A stretch of 15,592 nucleotides of DNA from Eubacteriales bacterium (GTDB lineage: Bacteria > Bacillota_A > Clostridia > Lachnospirales > Lachnospiraceae), in NCBI GenBank assembly GCA_030527765.1, contig JAUNAE010000050.1, forward strand, positions 1 through 15,592, given 5' to 3'. Position numbers and translations under genes: made by a program. This document shows, one piece after another, positions 6,290 through 14,206 of this stretch. The notes under the pieces were generated by a model. That model was not told where the DNA came from. It worked only from the letters and a program-made list of their open reading frames with translations, and made no database searches. Each line of letters opens with the position of its first letter. Within the stretch, counting starts at the first letter, position 1.

Positions 6290-7855
6290 TTAGATTCCTG
6301 CGTGTATGCTTTTTTTGTAAGTGTCAGGTGTCATACCCGTGTGCTGTTTGAACTGTTTATTGAAATAACGGTAGTCAAAATATCCGACTTTTTCACAGAC
6401 ATCCTTCGCTTTCATTCCGGATTCCAGAAGAATTTTTGCCTGATCCATCCGGACCATGGTCAGATATTTGCTGTAGGAAGTTCCTTCATCTCTCTTAAAA
6501 AGAACGCTCAAATATGCCGGATTCATATGTACCTGTTCCGCCAGAAGTTCCAGGGTAATGCTTTCCGCATAATGTTCGTGAATGTACCTTCTGACAATCT
6601 TAACGGGATTTCCTTCTTCTTTTGACTCCTCTTTCTCCGGAAGAAGAGCAAACAACTCGTCTGCTTTCTCTTTGCACCAGCGAATCATCTCTTTTGCAGA
6701 AACCATTTCCTGAATTTCCCCGTGAAGATTTTTGTCTGTAAGGCTGTTCTGATCGAATCCGGCTTCTCTTCCAAGATTTCGAAGCATCAAAACGAGCTCC
6801 AGGCATTCATGGCGAAGAATCTCCGGAAGAAGCACCAGCTTCTCCAGACTCTCTATATAATTCTCCACCTGCATTCTGCACTCCTCGTAATTCTGGAGAC
6901 GGAAGTTCAGGCTCAGGGAATACTGGCTTCCCGAAAGATCCATGGGAATGGAGTACTCATATTCCACACGTTCAACATTCATAACGCCCTCTTCTTCCAG
7001 AAACTCTCCATAGACCAGAGCTGTTTTTGCCTCGGAAAAAGCTCTTCTGAGTTCACTGAGACTATGACAGGTCTGGCTAAGTCCTGCTGAGAACTCAATC
7101 TCCTGTTCCAGAAGTGCTTCTTTGGCCTCCTCGATACGCTTCTGAAAATCAAAGAGCTCACATTCCATATTGAAATAGACGAAATAAAGATTGGCATCCA
7201 CTGTCAGGGTAAAAACCTCAATACTGTGGTTTTCGATCACAGAAAAAGTCATTCCATTCACCATCTGACGATAATCATCCGCACAGCCTCTCGTGCTGGA
7301 AAGTCTTCCGGTACACAACACTGCAATCTCGCCGGCATAAACAAGAGAATCCGAAACAGCCTGAAGTTCTCTCAAGCATTCCTCTTCTCTCTCCTGGGGT
7401 TCGTTCAGCAGTTTATAAATTCCCTGCTCCACAAGCACACGGTTCAATTTGTTCGCACGTTCCGTCATAAGGCGATAATTCCGGCGATATTCCAGCATTT
7501 TTCTTGCTTTATCCATCACTCTCTTTAACGCCGGAATGGTCACAGGTTTTTCCAGATAATCAAGAACGCCCAAACCGATCGCCTGCTGAACATATTTGAA
7601 TTCATTGAATCCGCTGAAAATAATAAAGACTATATCCCCGAACTCCTTCTGTGCCTGCTCAATCATCTCAAGCCCCGTCAGTCCCGGCATGCGAATATCT
7701 GTCAAAACAACGTCCGGAAGTGCCTTGCGAATCAGTTCCAGTCCGTCAATTCCATTAGCCGCTGTTCCGACAATCTCAATATCCGGTTCCTTTCCAAGGA
7801 CCATGGACATTCCCTTCAAAACCACATTTTCATCATCAATCAATGCTACTTTCAT
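6290..7855 (-). CDS. YesN-type response regulator, REC plus AraC DNA-binding domain
   Basis: A 521-residue cytoplasmic transcription regulator. The N-terminal receiver domain starts MKVALIDDE; its acidic pocket is IDD, the phosphorylated Asp is in LTDIRMPG (residue 53), and the Lys is in YLEKPV (residue 103). A long middle region follows. The last ~100 residues form an AraC helix-turn-helix pair with ELLAEQVHMNPAYLSVLFKR and VGYFDYRYFNKQFKQHTG. An upstream in-frame ATG at 7867 would add four residues (MVRR), but GGTGAG lies just before 7855 and no SD precedes 7867. The gene overlaps the kinase gene by about 20 bases and probably activates the transporter operon whose promoter starts 125 bp downstream. 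Confidence 0.93.
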   Translation of the reverse strand: MKVALIDDENVVLKGMSMVLGKEPDIEIVGTAANGIDGLELIRKALPDVVLTDIRMPGLTGLEMIEQAQKEFGDIVFIIFSGFNEFKYVQQAIGLGVLDYLEKPVTIPALKRVMDKARKMLEYRRNYRLMTERANKLNRVLVEQGIYKLLNEPQEREEECLRELQAVSDSLVYAGEIAVLCTGRLSSTRGCADDYRQMVNGMTFSVIENHSIEVFTLTVDANLYFVYFNMECELFDFQKRIEEAKEALLEQEIEFSAGLSQTCHSLSELRRAFSEAKTALVYGEFLEEEGVMNVERVEYEYSIPMDLSGSQYSLSLNFRLQNYEECRMQVENYIESLEKLVLLPEILRHECLELVLMLRNLGREAGFDQNSLTDKNLHGEIQEMVSAKEMIRWCKEKADELFALLPEKEESKEEGNPVKIVRRYIHEHYAESITLELLAEQVHMNPAYLSVLFKRDEGTSYSKYLTMVRMDQAKILLESGMKAKDVCEKVGYFDYRYFNKQFKQHTGMTPDTYKKSIHAGI

Positions 7856-9575
7856 TCTTCTCACCATCCAGAGGGAAACGAATCACAACTCTGGTTCCTT
7901 GTCCTATTTCTGAATCGAATTTTACATATGCCTCTTCCCCGTAAACCAGTCGAATGCGCTCTATACTGTTTCGGATCGCATATCCACTGCTGATGTCCTG
8001 CTCTACATTCATTCCAACACCATCATCTGAGATTTCAAAGAAGAGATATTTTTCTTCCTGATACACTCGAATCTTGAGAATTCCTCCCTCAATTTTTGGC
8101 TCTATCCCATGATATACTGCATTTTCCACAAAGGGCTGCAGCAGAAGTTTTATAATTTTCTGATCTAACAAACGTTCATCTGCATAGATCTCCACCTTAA
8201 TTTTGTTTTCAAAACGAATGTTCTGAATATAGAGGTAATTTCTGACAAAATCCAGTTCTTCCCGAATAGGAATGAATTTTTCCCCTTTGCTTAGCGCAAT
8301 CTTAAAAATATCACTCAAAGCCCTTGTTAGTTCCGCAATGTCCTCTGTCTCATGCAGAATAGCCATCCAGTACAAAGAGTCCAGCGTATTGTAGAGGAAG
8401 TGAGGATTAATATTGGACTGAAGCTGTTCCAGTTCCGCTTCTTTATTCTTCAGCTTTACCTGAGTTACTTTTTCAGAAAGAGACAGCTTCTCATTGACCA
8501 TCTTGCTGAACTCTCGTCCAATCAAACCGATTTCATCGTCCGGATACTCATTCTGAATGTTTCTCTCACCTTCTCCGACTTTGATAATATTGTCTTTCAA
8601 TATAGCAAGCGGCTTCGAAATCTGATTGCATACAAGAATGGTCAGAACAATCAATGCACCGATGGCCATCAGCAGAACCTCCACAAGAATTCCTCTGATT
8701 TTTGCCGCTTCTCTTACAATATATTTCCGGTTAATCAAATATGCAAAATTCCACCCCGTGGTTTCATCCTCATAAGTACATAAATGATATTCTCCCCCGG
8801 GCTCATTGATTTCCTGAAGAATTTCCTCCTGAGAAAGCGGAGAATTCTTAGAGTACGCTACAAGTTTTGTATTACCATACTGTTCTTCCAGAATTGCATA
8901 TGCACCCTGCTCGTTATCATAGGAGGGAAGAATATTTCTCAATGGCCCCTTATCAAAATTCAAAATCAGCATGCCGAGAGATTCCATATGATCCAGATCT
9001 CTCAGAAGCTTTACACAGGAGAAGGAACTGTTCTCCCCGGTAATCACGTTGTAACCTATGAATTTCTCATATCCCTGCATTTCAGAACTTTCCCGAAACC
9101 AGTCTGTTTCGGAAATTTCTTCATAATCCAAATCCCGGACATAACTTCCCTCATTCAACGCATCATGATAAAGAAGTTCCCCGTTTGTATTAAAAATATA
9201 AATCGACTGAAGTCCGGAAAACTGAATCATAAAAGATTCCAGTTCTTTGCCGATTCTCACCTGAGCTGCCTGAGAAAGATTTTTGCCATTCTCCGTCTCT
9301 AAATTGCTGGCAAGAAGTTCCTTCTGAAGTACTTTATCCGCCATAACATTTCTTGCAATATCCCGGTAATACTCAAGGTTGCTTCCAAGTACCGCATCGG
9401 TAGATTTCAAAACTTTCTCATAGGCATCCGAATTGGTTGTCATCAGCATCGAATAGGTACTCTGGTACAAAATAATACCCAAAAGAAGCATCACCGGAAT
9501 AATAACCGCCAGCTGAACAACAATCATTCTTCTGCGGATTGTTTTCTTTTTGAAAAGATTTCTCATATCTGTCAT
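7836..9575 (-). CDS. YesM-type membrane sensor histidine kinase
   Basis: A 579-residue kinase pairing with the adjacent regulator. A basic N-terminus precedes helix 1 (about 17-37). An extracellular sensor domain spans roughly 40-290, and helix 2 spans about 295-317. A HAMP region (319-370) and coiled linker follow. The phospho-accepting His392 sits in INPHFLYNTLDSLYW, characteristic of the HisKA_7TM-lacking LytS/YesM group. The ATPase domain has the N-box LLQPFVENAVYHG (Asn485), the G-box SDDGVGM (517-522) and GQGTRV (558-563). The start at 9575 has AGGTGAGG very close; Met4 at 9566 would have longer spacing, and either is possible. YesM-type kinases beside CUT1 transporters usually sense extracellular plant-polysaccharide sugars. 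The ligand here is unknown. Confidence 0.93.
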   Translation of the reverse strand: MTDMRNLFKKKTIRRRMIVVQLAVIIPVMLLLGIILYQSTYSMLMTTNSDAYEKVLKSTDAVLGSNLEYYRDIARNVMADKVLQKELLASNLETENGKNLSQAAQVRIGKELESFMIQFSGLQSIYIFNTNGELLYHDALNEGSYVRDLDYEEISETDWFRESSEMQGYEKFIGYNVITGENSSFSCVKLLRDLDHMESLGMLILNFDKGPLRNILPSYDNEQGAYAILEEQYGNTKLVAYSKNSPLSQEEILQEINEPGGEYHLCTYEDETTGWNFAYLINRKYIVREAAKIRGILVEVLLMAIGALIVLTILVCNQISKPLAILKDNIIKVGEGERNIQNEYPDDEIGLIGREFSKMVNEKLSLSEKVTQVKLKNKEAELEQLQSNINPHFLYNTLDSLYWMAILHETEDIAELTRALSDIFKIALSKGEKFIPIREELDFVRNYLYIQNIRFENKIKVEIYADERLLDQKIIKLLLQPFVENAVYHGIEPKIEGGILKIRVYQEEKYLFFEISDDGVGMNVEQDISSGYAIRNSIERIRLVYGEEAYVKFDSEIGQGTRVVIRFPLDGEKNESSID

Positions 9576-9614
9576 TCCTCACCTAGAAATATATACACGA
9601 ATCCCACTATATTG

Positions 9615-9623
9615 ATTCTACCA
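9615..9623 (-). promoter_or_regulatory. Candidate extended -10 promoter for the two-component genes
   Basis: The minus-strand string TGGTAGAAT (9623-9615) matches an extended -10 (TG, one base, TAnAAT). It places the start near 9608, giving a leader of about 33 nt before the kinase ATG. No convincing -35 was found, which extended -10 promoters can lack. Confidence 0.35.
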
Positions 9624-9717
9624 ATAGAAGGGTTGTATGACTAGGTAGGTTTTTTTTTGATTTTTCCACATTTTTACACAAAATCTAAAATTTCTCTCCC
9701 ATTGCTTGTTTTGCGAC

Positions 9718-9780
9718 AAAAAAGAGCAGAGAGTGTGATAGTATCCTGAGATCAGGTCCCTATCCATTCTCTGCTTTTTT
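9718..9780. terminator. Strong compound terminator after the nitroreductase
   Basis: The outer arms GCAGAGAGTG (9726-9735) and CATTCTCTGC (9765-9774) pair with one G-U. Inside, GATAG pairs with CTATC and CCTGA pairs with TCAGG, giving a long three-part hairpin. On the minus strand it is followed by CT and then six T (9723-9718); on the plus strand by six T (9775-9780). It therefore works in both directions and separates the nitroreductase from the kinase operon. Confidence 0.8.
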
Positions 9781-9812
9781 ATGAATTTTCTTGCAATCAA
9801 ATTTTCAAAATA

Positions 9813-10325
9813 TTAAAGAAAGCTTACAGTCTCTTCCAGTGGTTTGCGGCTGTCATGATTCGCCAGCGGCTTGCTTCCCTCTGCTCCGTAACCAAGATCA
9901 AGAATCATCAGAATCTCCTCGTTCTCCGGAAGACCCAGTTCCTGATGCAGAACTTCCGGATCAAAGAAATTAATCCAACAGCTGTCAACTCCCGCATCTG
10001 CAGCTCCGAGAATCAGGTGTGTCGCAACAATTGTCGCATCCTCAACTCCGGAATCTCTCTTCTCGCCCGGATATACGAAAACATTGTTCTTGTCAAATGC
10101 CACAACAAGAACCGTACCGGCACCATAACGGCAAGGTGTTACCTTGTCAATTTTTGCCAGTTTCTCTTCAGACTCAATTACATAAATATGCTGTTCCTGA
10201 AGATTCTTTGCGGTAGGTGCAAGACGTCCGGCTTCGAGAATCTTGTTCAGTGCATCTCTGTCTACCTTGCGTCCATCAAATTTCTTACAGGAAAAACGCT
10301 CTTTAACTACTTTTGTAAATTCCAT
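9813..10325 (-). CDS. Nitroreductase family FMN-dependent oxidoreductase
   Basis: A 170-residue protein of the small nitroreductase superfamily, likely a cytoplasmic flavoprotein using NAD(P)H. The FMN-phosphate-binding N-terminal motif ERFSCKKFDGRKV is at 9-21, and the loop APTAKNLQ at 36-43 matches the family's APSaxNxQ region. LDLGYGAEG near 142-150 is the usual C-terminal flavin-contact stretch, followed by a KPL tail. It is shorter than classic nitroreductases but normal for this compact group. A GGAG lies about 10 nt before the ATG. The physiological substrate cannot be deduced. It stands alone between hairpin-rich gap 10326-10424 and a terminator. Confidence 0.87.
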   Translation of the reverse strand: MEFTKVVKERFSCKKFDGRKVDRDALNKILEAGRLAPTAKNLQEQHIYVIESEEKLAKIDKVTPCRYGAGTVLVVAFDKNNVFVYPGEKRDSGVEDATIVATHLILGAADAGVDSCWINFFDPEVLHQELGLPENEEILMILDLGYGAEGSKPLANHDSRKPLEETVSFL

Positions 10326-10353
10326 AACTAATACACTCCATTTCTATCAAGTC

Positions 10354-10414
10354 AAGCGGACATTCGCAGTCCGCTTCGCTTCTTCCTTATAAACGCAGGC
10401 TTCTTATCTGCGTT
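10354..10414. repeat. Tandem hairpins upstream of the nitroreductase
   Basis: AAGCGGAC (10354-10361) pairs with GTCCGCTT (10369-10376) across a 7-nt loop, and AACGCAG (10392-10398) pairs with CTGCGTT (10408-10414) across 9 nt. CGCTTCGC lies directly after the first. No clear T tract follows on the minus strand. The two-hairpin arrangement resembles those at 1917-1984 and 10997-11047. Confidence 0.5.
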
Positions 10415-10424
10415 CTTGCTCTTA

Positions 10425-10736
10425 TTATACAAATTTAACCGCAGTTCCGTATGCCATAACTTCCGCTGCTCCCTGCATTACAGATGCAGAAGAATATCTC
10501 ACATTCACAATCGCATCTGCTCCCATACGCTCTGCTTCTTCCACCATTCGTTTCGTTGCCAGAGCTCTGGCATCGTTCATCATCTCTGTATAAGCCTTCA
10601 GCTCACCACCTACCAGAGTTTTGAAACTCTGTGTAAGGTCCTTTCCAAAGTTTTTGGACTGAATGGTGCTTCCTTTCACAAGGCCGAGCATCTGTAATTC
10701 TTTTCCTGCGATATAATCAGTAGTTACTAAGATCAT
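10425..10736 (-). CDS. YbjQ/UPF0145 family protein
   Basis: A 103-residue homologue of the YbjQ family, small soluble proteins labelled as putative heavy-metal-binding and lacking a firmly assigned function. Visible family features are the N-terminal MILVTTDYIAGKEL, the central GGELKAYTEMMNDAR, and RMGADAIVNVRY followed by a C-terminal AYGTAVKF. A GTG at 10745 would add three residues, but the AAGGAG SD lies only 2 nt from it and 11 nt from the ATG at 10736; the ATG also matches the family start. The gene overlaps the end of the small membrane-protein gene, so the two are likely translated together. Confidence 0.85.
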   Translation of the reverse strand: MILVTTDYIAGKELQMLGLVKGSTIQSKNFGKDLTQSFKTLVGGELKAYTEMMNDARALATKRMVEEAERMGADAIVNVRYSSASVMQGAAEVMAYGTAVKFV

Positions 10737-10947
10737 CTTCTTCACCGCTCCTTATCTCATTAATTCTTTGCACACATACATAGATCATGGTTGCCGCCAG
10801 CAGGACCGGTATCAGTCCCAGCAGAAACCCGGGTACTCCGCCAACAAGATGGATCAGGACTCCAAAATACACAAAGTAATACAGCACCACAATCGCAGTA
10901 ATCACAATCGGTGCGATCATTTTATATCCATGCTTCTGATTTTTCAC
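10717..10947 (-). CDS. Small membrane protein with two predicted helices, family not recognised
   Basis: A 76-residue protein with helices at about 10-34 and 38-60, a basic N-terminus (KNQKHGYK) and a charged acidic tail (RSGEEDDLSNY). I do not recognise the family. It starts with GTG, supported by a perfect AGGAGG 7 nt upstream. It overlaps the YbjQ-family gene by about 20 bases, which suggests a linked function: a membrane partner and a soluble YbjQ-like partner. No signal peptide or catalytic motif is seen. Confidence 0.72.
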   Translation of the reverse strand: MKNQKHGYKMIAPIVITAIVVLYYFVYFGVLIHLVGGVPGFLLGLIPVLLAATMIYVCVQRINEIRSGEEDDLSNY

Positions 10948-10996
10948 TGTCCTTCCTCCTTATCAGACGTTGCTTTACATATACGTCAATCGAATT

Positions 10997-11047
10997 CTTG
11001 CAACCCGCTTTGCTCCTTGCAAGACAACGGAATAGCTGCTTCGCAGC
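10997..11047. repeat. Tandem hairpins in the leader of the small membrane-protein gene
   Basis: CTTGCAA (10997-11003) pairs with TTGCAAG (11017-11023), and GCTGC (11035-11039) pairs with GCAGC (11043-11047) around TTC. They lie between a TATAAT (11063-11058 on the minus strand) and the GTG start at 10947, so the transcript leader of about 100 nt would contain both. Confidence 0.45.
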
Positions 11048-11057
11048 CATCAGTTAC

Positions 11058-11063
11058 ATTATA
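11058..11063 (-). promoter_or_regulatory. Candidate -10 box for the small membrane protein/YbjQ pair
   Basis: A perfect TATAAT on the minus strand lies 46 bases after the stop codon of the GH3 gene. The region upstream is AT-rich, without a clear TTGACA at 16-18 bp spacing. If used, transcription would start near 11051. Confidence 0.4.
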
Positions 11064-11108
11064 ACCTTTTTTCATCAAAAATCTATCAGATCCCGGTAAG
11101 CTTCATCG

Positions 11109-13541
11109 TTAAACCCTATCAGATTCCATTCTTGTTAAAGCAAATCGCAGGACATTCTTTGCGGATCTCTGCAGCTCTGCACGTGTAATGCCGCCTGGTT
11201 TGCCGAGGGTCGACAGCTGTTTTTCATCAAAATGATAGCCCTTTTTCACATAAGACATGTTGCCCGGCATGAGAACATCTACCTGTGCTCTGACACGATA
11301 TGCATTGTCACTGATCATTGGAAATTCCGGTGATTTGGACTTGCGCATCCACCAGTCTGTCACAATGTTTCCGTCGTATCCCCACTCATTTCTCAGCACC
11401 GTCGTTGCAAGGTCGTAATTATAGTGACTCCATACCCCGTTGACTTTGTTGTAACTTGTCATCAGGTTCTGGGGCCTTCCTTCTTTCACGCAAATCTCAA
11501 AATTTCGAAGGTAAATTTCCCGCAAAGCACGCTCTGAAACGCGGCTGTCATTGTGATTTCGATTGGTCTCCTGATTGTTGCAGGCGAAGTGTTTCGGGCA
11601 GGCACTGACACCTCCCGTCTGAATTCCCCGGACTGCTGCAGCTGCAATGCTTCCGCTGACCATCGGATCTTCAGAATAATACTCAAAGTTTCTTCCACAC
11701 AGCGGATTTCTGTGAATATTCATTCCCGGTGACAGAATCACATCAATGCCGAAATGCGCTGTTTCTTCTCCCTCTTTTGTAAAAAGTTCCTCTACAAGCC
11801 GGGTATTCCAGGTGCTTGCAATCGCCGCCCCGCATGGAAGAAGTGTCGTGTATCTTCGAATTCTCAGTCCTGCAGGACCATCCGCTGTGACGATTACCGG
11901 GATTCCTTTGTCTCTGAGTTCTTTGGTAATTCCACCAAAAACGCCCGCATTTCCTTCTGTTCCGAGAGAGCTTCCCATGCTGCCTTCTCCGTGAGTCAAA
12001 TCGGAGAGTTCCCTGTCGGAAAGCTGTGCCACAAACTCCTCCAGCGTGCATTTGCCTGCTTTAACATCTGTGAAGCGATAGTTTGTCTTCTCACTTCTCT
12101 TCAGTTCTTCCGGCATTCTATCCAGAATTCGTTTCTTCAGATCCCGGTCACTGGCATACACATATCCGTGTCCCTGATTCTTCTTCACCTGAAACAGATG
12201 GGCCGGATCCGCCGCGCAAACAGACTCACACTGCTCCCAAAGAAGGGTCTCCATAACTTCCATAGCACCGCAAAAAACTTCAGCACGGACGGAGTTTCCG
12301 AGAAAGAATCGATAACTTCCTTTTTCCAAAACAAAGGCGAAGGCAAAGCCCGTCTCCCCCTTATCATCAAAAGAAGTAACCTGCTTCTTGTCAATTGTGA
12401 GAGTCAGTTTCTCGGATGCCCCGGGTGCAAGACATTCTGTTTTTCCAAAGGCTGCCAACACACGAGAAGCTTTTGCAAGAGTGCCTTCCGGCTGCTCACA
12501 ATAAATCTGAACAACTTCTTTTCCGGAATAATTACCGGTGTTTGTAACCTTCACACTAATCTCAATCTTGTCCTGTTTTTCCACAAAGGAAAGCGGCTCC
12601 ATTGCAAAAGTCGTGTAAGACAATCCATATCCAAACGGATACAGAACCTTATCTTTTGCAAAGGTTTCAAAATAGCGGTATCCCACAAAAATATCTTCCG
12701 CGTAATTGTTATATGCCTTGTTGCCGAAGTTCTCAGCACTCGGATAATCCTCGTACTTTTCTGCAATAGTATCTGTTAATTTACCACTTGGACTGGCTGT
12801 GCCTTTCAAAATTTCCGCAAGAGCATTGCCACTCTCCTGCCCCAGCTGCCATGCATATACAATGGCAGAAAAGTGATAATCTTTTGTAAAGGATAAGTCC
12901 ATAATACTGCCGGAATTGATGATGAGAATCACTTTTTTGAAATGCTCTGTAACCTTGTTCAGCATATCTTTTTCCAGATCAGTCAGATAATAACTGCCCG
13001 GCTCCAGTACATTCTCACGATCCTCTCCGGCGGCACGTCCAATCACAACAATTGCCGTATCTCCGGTTTTTGCCGCCTTCTGAACGAGCGAATCCTTCAA
13101 AGGCATCTCCGGATGGAAATAAGGCCAATGTCCCCACCAGCCATGATCTGCCTTGTGATCTTCCGACTCACACCAGGTATCATACACCGCCTTCAGTTCC
13201 TCATTCACCGGAATGTTCTGATTCTTCAGTCCCTCAAAAAGACTGATCTGATACGGAGGATGAACGTCTCCGCCACTTCCATACCCAACATAAAACCAGT
13301 CGTGCTGACATCTTCCGAAGATGGAAATCCTTGTATCAGAAGTCAGTGGAAGAACCCCGTCATTTTCCAGAAGAACGATTCCTTCCCGACCGCATTCACG
13401 GGCAAGCGACGGCATTCCCGGTGTAATATAACGCGCTCCACTTGCTGTATTTTCCTCCTGCATAAGGCCATTTCCCATGGCTTTGTCAATGATGAAGCGC
13501 ATTGTTTTCTTGTAATATTTTTTCAGCTTAGACATACTCAA
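11109..13541 (-). CDS. GH3 family beta-glucosidase-like enzyme with reversed domain order
   Basis: An 810-residue probable cytoplasmic exo-glycosidase. The usual C-terminal GH3 alpha/beta-sandwich comes first (about 45-310, with [16 protein letters not shown] and [10 protein letters not shown]), then a fibronectin-III-like domain (about 325-420), then the TIM-barrel domain (about 500-800). Barrel landmarks are TADGPAGLR (552-560), [11 protein letters not shown] (616-626), KHF (650-652), and the nucleophile Asp729 in VTDWWM. The acid/base is probably Glu173 or Glu176 in AGEDREN. Reversed GH3 enzymes are known in ruminococci and Butyrivibrio. The start is TTG at 13541, with AAGGAG 5 nt upstream, overlapping the rubrerythrin stop as TTGA; an ATG at 13535 is the alternative. 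There is no signal peptide. The sugar substrate is not predictable from sequence. Confidence 0.9.
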   Translation of the reverse strand: MSMSKLKKYYKKTMRFIIDKAMGNGLMQEENTASGARYITPGMPSLARECGREGIVLLENDGVLPLTSDTRISIFGRCQHDWFYVGYGSGGDVHPPYQISLFEGLKNQNIPVNEELKAVYDTWCESEDHKADHGWWGHWPYFHPEMPLKDSLVQKAAKTGDTAIVVIGRAAGEDRENVLEPGSYYLTDLEKDMLNKVTEHFKKVILIINSGSIMDLSFTKDYHFSAIVYAWQLGQESGNALAEILKGTASPSGKLTDTIAEKYEDYPSAENFGNKAYNNYAEDIFVGYRYFETFAKDKVLYPFGYGLSYTTFAMEPLSFVEKQDKIEISVKVTNTGNYSGKEVVQIYCEQPEGTLAKASRVLAAFGKTECLAPGASEKLTLTIDKKQVTSFDDKGETGFAFAFVLEKGSYRFFLGNSVRAEVFCGAMEVMETLLWEQCESVCAADPAHLFQVKKNQGHGYVYASDRDLKKRILDRMPEELKRSEKTNYRFTDVKAGKCTLEEFVAQLSDRELSDLTHGEGSMGSSLGTEGNAGVFGGITKELRDKGIPVIVTADGPAGLRIRRYTTLLPCGAAIASTWNTRLVEELFTKEGEETAHFGIDVILSPGMNIHRNPLCGRNFEYYSEDPMVSGSIAAAAVRGIQTGGVSACPKHFACNNQETNRNHNDSRVSERALREIYLRNFEICVKEGRPQNLMTSYNKVNGVWSHYNYDLATTVLRNEWGYDGNIVTDWWMRKSKSPEFPMISDNAYRVRAQVDVLMPGNMSYVKKGYHFDEKQLSTLGKPGGITRAELQRSAKNVLRFALTRMESDRV

Positions 13542-14095
13542 TAGTTCTCCTTGCGGATCTCAAAATATGCCTGCGGATGGTTGCATACCGGGCATACTTC
13601 CGGTGCTGCAAGTCCAACAACAATATGTCCGCAGTTTCTGCACTCCCAAACCTTCACTTCACTCTTCTCAAAGACTTTGTTCGTCTCAATATTGTTCAGA
13701 AGAGCACGGTAACGATCCTCGTGAGCTCTCTCAATTTCAGCCACACCACGGAACTGCGCTGCCAGTTCTGTAAAGCCTTCTTCCTCTGCCTCCTCAGCCA
13801 TGCGAACATACATATCTGTCCACTCTGCATTCTCGCCTTCTGCTGCCTTGAGCAGATTTTCCGGGGTAGAGCCAAGCTCACCCAGTGCCTTGAACCACAG
13901 TTTTGCATGCTCTTTCTCGTTCTCTGCGGTCTGGAGAAACAGTGCTGCGATCTGCTCATATCCCTGTTTCTTCGCTACAGAAGCAAAATATGTATACTTG
14001 TTTCTTGCCTGTGACTCTCCGGCAAAAGCCTCTCTGAGGTTTTTCTCTGTCTTTGTACCTGCATAAGGGTTCTTCACGTTTTTGTTTTCACTCAT
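13538..14095 (-). CDS. rbr: Rubrerythrin
   Basis: A 185-residue non-haem iron peroxidase that reduces hydrogen peroxide in anaerobes. The N-terminal four-helix diiron domain shows AGESQAR (Glu27), ENEKEH (Glu60, His63), EWTDMY (Glu91) and [10 protein letters not shown] (Glu122, His125). The C-terminal rubredoxin-like domain has the two iron-binding pairs C152-x-x-C155 and C168-x-x-C171. Length is normal. The ATG has a perfect AAGGAGG SD 8 nt upstream. The stop codon overlaps, or lies 2 nt before, the start of the GH3 gene, so the two are probably co-transcribed even though their functions are unrelated. A palindrome 33-45 bases upstream may be a control site. Confidence 0.96.
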   Translation of the reverse strand: MSENKNVKNPYAGTKTEKNLREAFAGESQARNKYTYFASVAKKQGYEQIAALFLQTAENEKEHAKLWFKALGELGSTPENLLKAAEGENAEWTDMYVRMAEEAEEEGFTELAAQFRGVAEIERAHEDRYRALLNNIETNKVFEKSEVKVWECRNCGHIVVGLAAPEVCPVCNHPQAYFEIRKENY

Positions 14096-14127
14096 TGTTG
14101 TGTCCTCCTTTTCAATGCATTTATATG

Positions 14128-14140
14128 AATCATTTTGATT
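14128..14140. promoter_or_regulatory. Palindrome upstream of rubrerythrin, possible operator
   Basis: AATCA-TTT-TGATT is a 13-bp perfect inverted repeat 33-45 bases before the rubrerythrin ATG, between two AT-rich strings that could be -10 boxes. Rubrerythrin genes are often controlled by peroxide sensors such as PerR, but this does not match the PerR box well. Regulator unknown. Confidence 0.3.
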
Positions 14141-14173
14141 GTATAACCTGATTTTTTAGTCGTGTTGTCTCTC

Positions 14174-14203
14174 AGTGGCTCTGCCGTAATCGGCAGGTTC
14201 ACT
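14174..14203. terminator. Hairpin after the metallophosphoesterase
   Basis: AGTG and CACT enclose CTGCCG-TAAT-CGGCAG, with matched 3-nt internal loops. It starts 3 bases beyond the stop codon of the phosphoesterase gene on the minus strand. No T tract follows in that direction; a short ATTTTAT follows on the plus strand. It is a weak terminator or a 3'-end stabiliser. Confidence 0.4.
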
Positions 14204-14206
14204 ATT

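Noticed and set aside
9618..9800. Minus-strand open frame of 60 codons between nitroreductase and kinase
   Set aside because: It lies across the compound terminator and the candidate kinase promoter, and its composition is not protein-like.
10424..10429. TATAAT overlapping the YbjQ stop codon as a nitroreductase promoter
   Set aside because: The hexamer is perfect but includes the GTA TAA codons and has no -35 at proper spacing; possible, but not supported enough to list.
11754..12779. Plus-strand open frame of 341 codons
   Set aside because: It is antisense to the intact GH3 gene, shows no recognisable domain, and its Cys/Phe-rich composition is that of a shadow frame.
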